Positions 58,245-64,000 of a DNA stretch of 64,000 bases are shown here, piece by piece; position 1 is the first letter of the stretch, and each line of letters opens with the position of its first letter. The stretch comes from Parascedosporium putredinis (lineage: Eukaryota; Ascomycota; Sordariomycetes; Microascales; Microascaceae), in contig CASHTG010000002.1 in NCBI GenBank assembly GCA_949357655.1, positions 1,178,001 to 1,242,000 of the forward strand, in the 5' to 3' direction. Position numbers and translations under genes: made by a program. The notes under the pieces were generated by a model. That model was not told where the DNA came from and did not search any database. It saw only the letters and a program-made list of their open reading frames with translations.

Positions 58245-60413
58245 GGTCGCGCGTACGAGGGGAAGCTGCTCAAAATGTTGTGAAGAGAGTGAGAGGAGTG
58301 GAGAGTGTTCTGGGTGGTGCGGCTAGGCGATAGCTCGCGTGCCCTCTTGAACTTGCCGATTTTTTTCGGTTATGGGTAGAAAGCAACAATTCGAAATCGG
58401 CGATAGCCAGGCGAAACCGGGCTGCTGTCACAGAGATCAATTGGACGCCGAGTTTGTGACTCGACCACTGAATGACGACAGCCACCGAAACAGTGCCCGA
58501 GTTGGATAACAACACAGTGCGCCGGCTATCCTACACCCTTCTTTCTTGCCTTGCATGTTGATTCGGGATCGAGCTTCTGCTCTGCTCTGGGGCCCTCGGC
58601 TCTCCGAAGTGGAAGATGATTTTTTTAATCTCAAGTCTAGCGGGCGGCAAGCAGAGCCCATTGCCGTAGCATACATTTGAAGCGTTGAAGCGTGAAAGTG
58701 AATTGATGTGTATTGAGAGGGCTAGGAGCTGTCCCTTTCCTCCTTAATCCTCTACCAACGTGCCTGGATCAATTGGTGTAACCCTACAAAGAGGGCCATG
58801 ATGATGGGAATTAACCTTCCATCCTGGGGGATGAGGATGATGGTTTCTATTTATGGATTAATGGGGCCTGGCCTGAACCGCTCTCGCAATGGGCAAAATT
58901 AGGTTTGAATGGCACGGAGATATCCATGGATCTATGAACCATCATATTCTGGTAGGGCCGGCTTCAGTTGACTCAATCATGTACCTGGTTTGATAGGCAA
59001 CACTTCTAACCTTCTTCCTCCTCATTACTCGAGCGGTTGATACCAAGTTGTAATGAGAAGTCGTTAGCTGTACGAGGCCTTGGGGTCACCATAGCCAGCT
59101 GAGGCTCCGGGGCGGAGGAACCAGCGGAAGAGCACGGCCACAAGCCCGGGAAGTTGAGTGGATGAGACAACAGAGGTCCAGTGGCGGCCACCAGCGCGAG
59201 ACCTCCTGTCGGTCATTCCAACGGACCCTCGTCGCCAATTAAACCCACGTTGGTTACATGTAGCGATGGGCGGCCTCTTTTCATACATCCATTGTAATCT
59301 CAGTTGGCGGAACAAACAGCGGTGCTCAAGCACTTTGACATCGAACTTCCTGGATACTCATCGCCAGTCCTGTTTATGTGTTTAAAACGGAGTCATACTC
59401 CCTGGAATGGAAGTGAGCATCTGGCATCTTGGACATCAACGTCTCCCGCATGGTCACGCGAGCAGTGCTGCGTTTGGGGAGGACTGAGTGGGCATGGCTT
59501 GAGGCTCCGGGGTGGCGGTTACAAGCCGTCGAAGCACCCAGTGGCTTCCATTGATAGTTCCAGGCTGTCAACTGCTTGAGACACCGGGATCCACACCTTC
59601 AGTCGGCTTCCCGACACAGCCGCCCCGCGGCTCCTTCACATAACCCTCTGTGAAGCGAAAGTCCGGCGGAGCGAAAAAAGTATGCTGACGTTGTACGCGT
59701 CCCCACCCACGTAATTCCTGTCTCGAAAAGCTGGGCTCCAAGCCTCATCATCACCTCCTGCTGGAGTTGAGCACACACCCCCTTCCCACCGCACTGCAAG
59801 CTTTGATTATCGCTAGTGTCATCCTCATCCCTGGAGCTGAATGGTCAGCTCCTCCGCCTCACACCCCATCGCATCTATTATCAGACTCCTCAAGAAGAAA
59901 GAAAAGACCAGTGCCTGATCTCCGTGTCTTCTCCACCCATGTAACATTGCTAGAATTTCCCGTGTCACCTGTGAACCTTGGACACTTGTCAGGTTCCCTT
60001 GAATGAGCCAGTCTCATCCTCGCCTGACCCTTTCTCACAACGAGTGAGAAGCTGGGATGCGAGCGTTGACCAAAAGCTTGGCATCTCACTTCTCGTGGAC
60101 GACGCCTGTGCTGGTGTGGCTGGACCTTATCGATCGTTTTCGGTTTTCAGCACCTCACGCTGCAAGGTGGACAACAAGCGACGACCCATCCTAAAAGTGC
60201 TTTCTCTCCCGCCCTTATAATCTCTTCGTAAGCTCAAGACTTTTTCGGCCCGGCACCCACCCCTCCTCGACTTGTCTTTTGAATCCATAATCAAATTTCT
60301 CTCTTCGCCTTTTATCCGCCGCTCCTTCATCCTTTTCAAACGCCCTTATCGTCAACTCCGGCGGAACCACGCACTGGTCGCTTTGTGTCAACGGATAGCG
60401 GGGCACCTCGAAT
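58245..60413. other. 2.2-kb divergent intergenic region (CTP1 / unidentified gene)
   Basis: It contains the promoters of two divergent genes. The open frames are short and not family-like. The last ~200 bp before 60414 are T/C-rich leader DNA (for example 60290-60345). No RNA gene or repeat family is recognised. Confidence 0.55.
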
Positions 60414-62293
60414 ATGGCCGAAACCATCGAGGCCCGATCGCTTTCGGCCTTGAATCATCTTGCTGCTAACCCCCTCAATATCCAAATAAACCTACGGATG
60501 AGAAACAAGACCCTCTCGTGCTGTATATCTCCCGAGTGCCCGGAACCAGAGGTATGCCGCCATTCACTCCTACATCGTACACAAGAGACACCGCCGGGTA
60601 GTTATAGAACCGCTAACCTCGGCCAAAATCTCGACATCTAGATGTCATCCTTTCGACAGCCAAACCACAGTTGAAAAATGTTACCGGCGAAGATGTGGTA
60701 AATGCACTTTATTACGTCCATCTTAGTTTACCAAGCGAGGCTTTTGAAGCGCCAGCCGCCATCGAGGACCCCGACGCACCAAGACGGAGCCAAGATAGTG
60801 CACGGAGCGCGCGAAGTCAAAACCAAATCCGACGGAAACCTCTCCCGTCAGACTCCCGGATTGCGTCGCATGTCTCTCCACCGAGCGGCTCAACGGAGCC
60901 TTCCCCGTCAGTCTCCTCTCGGCCAGCGCTAGCATCTCCAGCCGTTGTCCCCGCCGCTGCCCCAGCCGTTGCCCCAGCCGTGGAGCCGATGCGATCACTA
61001 GCGCCTGACGCAAGACTTGGTGTCGGTTTCGAAAGCCCCCGCCTCCGTATTCTGCAGAACCGACCGCCCGCTTTCTCCGTAATCCAGAGGATAGTGATGA
61101 CGAGGGCTTGAGGCCGGTGCTACCTCCTCGACCCCTGTCTAGCCTCGATAACCGCCAACCAGAACCTCTCCATACTCTGCCGCGCCGTCCAGGTTCACAG
61201 GGCCAGCCACACCCAGGAGCCCAACCTCACCGAGGATTCTTGGCCCCGCCCGTTGCCGGGCGTTCGACCTGCCGGGGCAAGCGGTCTTCAAGATCGCCAA
61301 GCAAGTGGTACCCTACCAACGACGCAACCTCGCATGGGAAGTAGCCCGCCCGCGGCTGCTGTCGCGCGTAGTCACTCGCCAGTGAAGCCGCCAACAGACA
61401 GCTTTACACCTTACGTGCCTTTTTCTTTGACTATCATCCGTCGAGAGCCTAGCTCGGGTCACCAGTGGACTGTAGGAAATGTCACATCGTGCCAAATCGA
61501 AACCGAAGAGGAGTCGGGCTATATCCATCAGCGTCCTGCATATGAAGATGGGCCTGAACCCCCACCTATCAATATCTCTATCGAGACCTCTGGCTACTGC
61601 AAGTTTCGCGGTATGCCTGGAGCCAACCGCCCAAGTCTGGATGGAAGGCAAAGAGACTCCGCGGCGTCGGTTCCGGCTTCCTTAAGAGAGATGAATAGTT
61701 CGGCAATGGGAACAAACGCGAATTTCTCGAGACAGGCACTGATGACCTACGCCAAGGGCTGGAGGACCGGAATTCGTGAGAAATTCCGGCGTGGCGATAG
61801 CGAAGGATCAAGCCAAGGCCGGTTTCATTCGCGAGAGCGTAGTTCTGACTCGATTGAACTGGAGAATGAAGGGCCTATCACAAAGCCTGGGCCCGGGCTT
61901 AGGCCGCAGGGATACATGTTTACAAGCCCGTGGGACGGCCGGTGTGTCTTTCGAACGGGAAACGCAGGAAGGAGTGTCATCTGTCGACACATCATGCCCG
62001 AAGCAGGCCAGAGTCATTCTAACCCACTAGTTCATACTTCGAGTGAGCGCCGCAAAGCCAAGCTAGGTGTCTACCCCCCAGTTAGCGAGCTCCGGTTCAA
62101 TTTGCCTGTTGCCGACCTCCTCAAATCGCGGGAGGAGGCCGCGCAACAGTTGCACGACCACCTCAATAAGCTGCTGAAGCCCCAGAATTCGGCGGGATAC
62201 AGCAGTGACGAGGAATACTCCGTGCTTCCTTTCGACCTTACACTTGGTAAAGAGAAGGCGGGCGGGGAACTCGCGGCAGACGTGCAAAATTAG
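60414..62293 (+). CDS. Conserved fungal protein of unknown function
   Basis: I do not recognise a named family. Two exons, 60414-60551 and 60642-62293; about 597 residues. It starts MAETIEARSLSALNHLAANP, and exon 1 ends LVLYISRVPGTR. Exon 2 continues DVILSTAKPQLKNVTGEDVV, NALYYVHLSLPSEAF, then a long Pro/Ser-rich linker. A folded-looking C-terminal half begins FTPYVPFSLTIIRREPSSGH and includes PPINISIETSGYCKFRGMP, RQALMTYAKGWRTGIREKFR and GLRPQGYMFTSPWDGRCVF. It closes SELRFNLPVADLLKSREEAA. This half has no visible catalytic motif or membrane span. Three frame breaks: C-run 60470-60474, C-run 61036-61040, and one between about 61200 and 61300. A role as a cytoplasmic adaptor is possible but unsupported. 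Confidence 0.7.
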
Positions 62294-63158
62294 GTAAACT
62301 CATCATCTTCGATGAAGGCATGAAGATGTTGGACCTTGTGGTGGCGGCTAACATGGGCATATGGTGGGGGCCTGGGAGAAAAGTTTTTGGCAATAAGGGG
62401 AGTGGCGGGCTGCAAGCAGAATAAAGCTGGCATGAGACGGGTATCAGATTGAGAGGACTGGAGACTTGAAAATTAACGAAGCGATCAATATTATGAAGTA
62501 TAAGAGCAAGAGGATTTAATGTGTAATCAGAGTTCAGGACTGTTGAAGATGTATCAAGAGCTCGGACTGAGTCAAGCAGACTCGAGTATGAACCAAAAAT
62601 CCATTTTGGCTTTACCAAGGTGATATTTCGGGTAGGTCCGACCTAGCACAAATTTTCTTTACATGACTGCATCACACTTGTGTGGAGTTTAGAGTTTATG
62701 CAGGATGAGGAAGTCGCCATCAAGGGATCTCTCTAGATAGAGGATTGAGGTGTGATGAGAGAAGGACTGCCCAAATAATAGGCTACTTGTCAGCACGCCC
62801 AACCTGGTGGCCAGTGCTCCAAGCAAGATGGACACAACACTGCAGCAGCACACTGAGGTCGGTGGACCTGCTTCCATATCACGTGATACTGAAACCAACC
62901 AATCACGGGCTTTTCTATTCCTTTCAGTAATCCCTCATTCGCCTTGCAATTGTTGCTTGATGATCTCGGCGTGAAAAGAGAACATTTTGGTCTCCCAGAA
63001 TCTTCCGAGCGTCGACCAAAACCGCATCTCGCACAACCCACCCCGGCGATCAATTGGGCTTGCGGCCAATTGATATCGATAGGGACCGAGTAGTCGATCT
63101 ACAGAGCCCACGACCGTCCGAACCGAGCCCCTTCGCCAACCCTACTTTCCCCGTCGTC
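62294..63158. other. Intergenic region and NDUFS8 promoter
   Basis: 865 bp between two tandem plus-strand genes. It contains one TCACGTGA palindrome (separate entry). No gene is seen. Confidence 0.6.
62879..62886. promoter_or_regulatory. TCACGTGA E-box palindrome upstream of NDUFS8
   Basis: A perfect TCACGTGA, in the context ATATCACGTGATAC, about 275 bp upstream of the NDUFS8 start codon. The same octamer lies upstream of the transcription factor at 1762-1769. Binding by a Cbf1-type bHLH protein is plausible but inferred. Confidence 0.4.
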
Positions 63159-64000
63159 ATGCTGTCGACAACAAGACAGCTGCAGCGGGCAGCTCCCGCA
63201 GTTGCCGTTGTGCGACGTGCGCTACCCGTCACCTTTGCCACTGCTAGGCGAGGATATGCCACTCCAGTTGGACCTCCCCTCCGGATTCAGAATCACGAAG
63301 AGGAAGACGTGGGAGAGCCAGCCCGAATCGACGATGGACTATGTCGGCAACTATTTCCTCATGACCGAGATGTTTCGCGGCATGTATGTCTTGATGGAGC
63401 AATTCTTCAGGCCACCGTACGTTCTGCCCTAGAAATTCTACACGATTGATAATTGCAGTGTCTGACCCATTCACAATAGTTATACCATCTTCTATCCTTT
63501 CGAAAAGGTTCGAAACGCTCCTCACATATCAACCACCGGCTTTCCCTGATACGTATTCTAACCCGTCCGGTGAATAGGGCCCCATCTCCCCAGATTCCGT
63601 GGCGAGCACGCGTTAAGGCGGTATCCCTCGGGCGAGGAGCGCTGCATTGCCTGCAAGCTCTGCGAAGCCGTACGTCATCCCATATCTTGCCTTCCCGACA
63701 AACTGGGCATTCCACCACTAACCCCAAACTATAGATCTGCCCTGCACAAGCTATCACTATTGAGGCCGAGGAGCGCGCTGATGGCTCTCGCCGAACCACC
63801 CGCTACGATATTGACATGACGAAGTGTATCTACTGCGGCTTCTGCCAAGAGTCATGCCCCGTCGATGCGATTGTTGAGTCCCCTAATGCCGAGTATGCCA
63901 CTGAGACCAGGGAGGAACTCCTCTACAACAAGGGTACGTTTGCATACAAATTCCAGTTCTAGAAACGACTTGCTAACTTCCCACTAGAAAAGCTTCTCTC
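63159..64000 (+). CDS. NDUFS8: NADH:ubiquinone oxidoreductase 23 kDa subunit (NDUFS8), 3' partial
   Basis: A core complex I subunit carrying two [4Fe-4S] clusters (N6a and N6b) on the electron path to ubiquinone. Exons: 63159-63416, 63480-63507 (28 nt), 63578-63669, 63735-63933, and from 63988 past the window edge. It begins with a mitochondrial presequence (MLSTTRQLQRAAPAVAVVRR). FRITKRKTWESQPESTMDYV and YTIFYPFEK follow. The two ferredoxin-type cluster motifs are CIACKLCEAICP and CIYCGFCQESCPVDA, both complete. Two frame breaks: an extra C in 63276-63279 and a missing C in 63588-63591. The last codons seen are YNKEKLL. Confidence 0.95.

Noticed and set aside
1..64000. Secondary-metabolite cluster or novel defence system (RTA1, GMC oxidoreductase, Zn2Cys6 factor)
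   Set aside because: These genes are scattered among housekeeping genes over 44 kb and no backbone synthase (PKS, NRPS, terpene cyclase) or defence module is present.
1..64000. Transposons, RIP-mutated repeats or CRISPR arrays
   Set aside because: No transposase or reverse transcriptase motifs, long terminal repeats, strongly A/T-shifted repeat blocks or regularly spaced repeats were seen.

Overview
This window is nuclear DNA of a filamentous ascomycete (Pezizomycotina), most likely a Sordariomycete. The genes have short introns (about 55-140 bp) with GTAWGT donors, CTAAC-like branch points and YAG acceptors. Codon third positions are C-rich. Several families are fungal or mainly fungal: UsgS-type membrane protein, RTA1, INP1, MTF2-like, ATG26 and BSD2. 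I support 22 protein genes, two of them cut by the window edges. I recognise no tRNA, rRNA, transposon or CRISPR array.

Layout from left to right. 0-21 kb: an unidentified Gln/Pro-rich protein (+), a Zn2Cys6 transcription factor (+), a UsgS-like membrane protein (-), INP1 for peroxisome inheritance (+), an RTA1-family membrane protein (+), an MTF2-like mitochondrial protein (-) and the WD40 protein CMR1 (+). 21-41 kb: sterol glucosyltransferase ATG26 (-), DNA helicase CHL1 (-), ribosomal protein uL15/RPL28 (+), kinase CDC7 (-) and condensin subunit CND1 (+). 41-64 kb: complex I subunit GRIM-19/NDUFA13 (-), a DUF4267-like membrane protein (+), a secreted GMC oxidoreductase (-), CTD phosphatase FCP1 (-), protein-L-isoaspartate methyltransferase (-), the Rsp5 adaptor BSD2 (-), a UQCC2/CBP6-type complex III assembly factor (+), mitochondrial citrate carrier CTP1 (-), an unidentified conserved fungal protein (+) and complex I subunit NDUFS8 (+, cut by the right edge).

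The content is mainly housekeeping. Two loose themes recur. One is chromosome maintenance (CHL1, CDC7 and CND1 within 12 kb, with CDC7 and CND1 sharing a divergent promoter). The other is mitochondrial function (two complex I subunits, a complex III assembly factor, the citrate carrier and an MTF2-like protein). I see no biosynthetic or defence cluster.

The most important practical point is data quality. Nearly every gene carries one to four single-base indels, mostly a base missing from a short C/G or A/T run, about forty in all. They even occur in the essential ribosomal protein gene, where restoring two bases gives exactly 149 residues. I therefore treat them as assembly or sequencing errors rather than pseudogenes. 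Each gene entry lists them, and the spans given are whole-gene spans with exons in the text.
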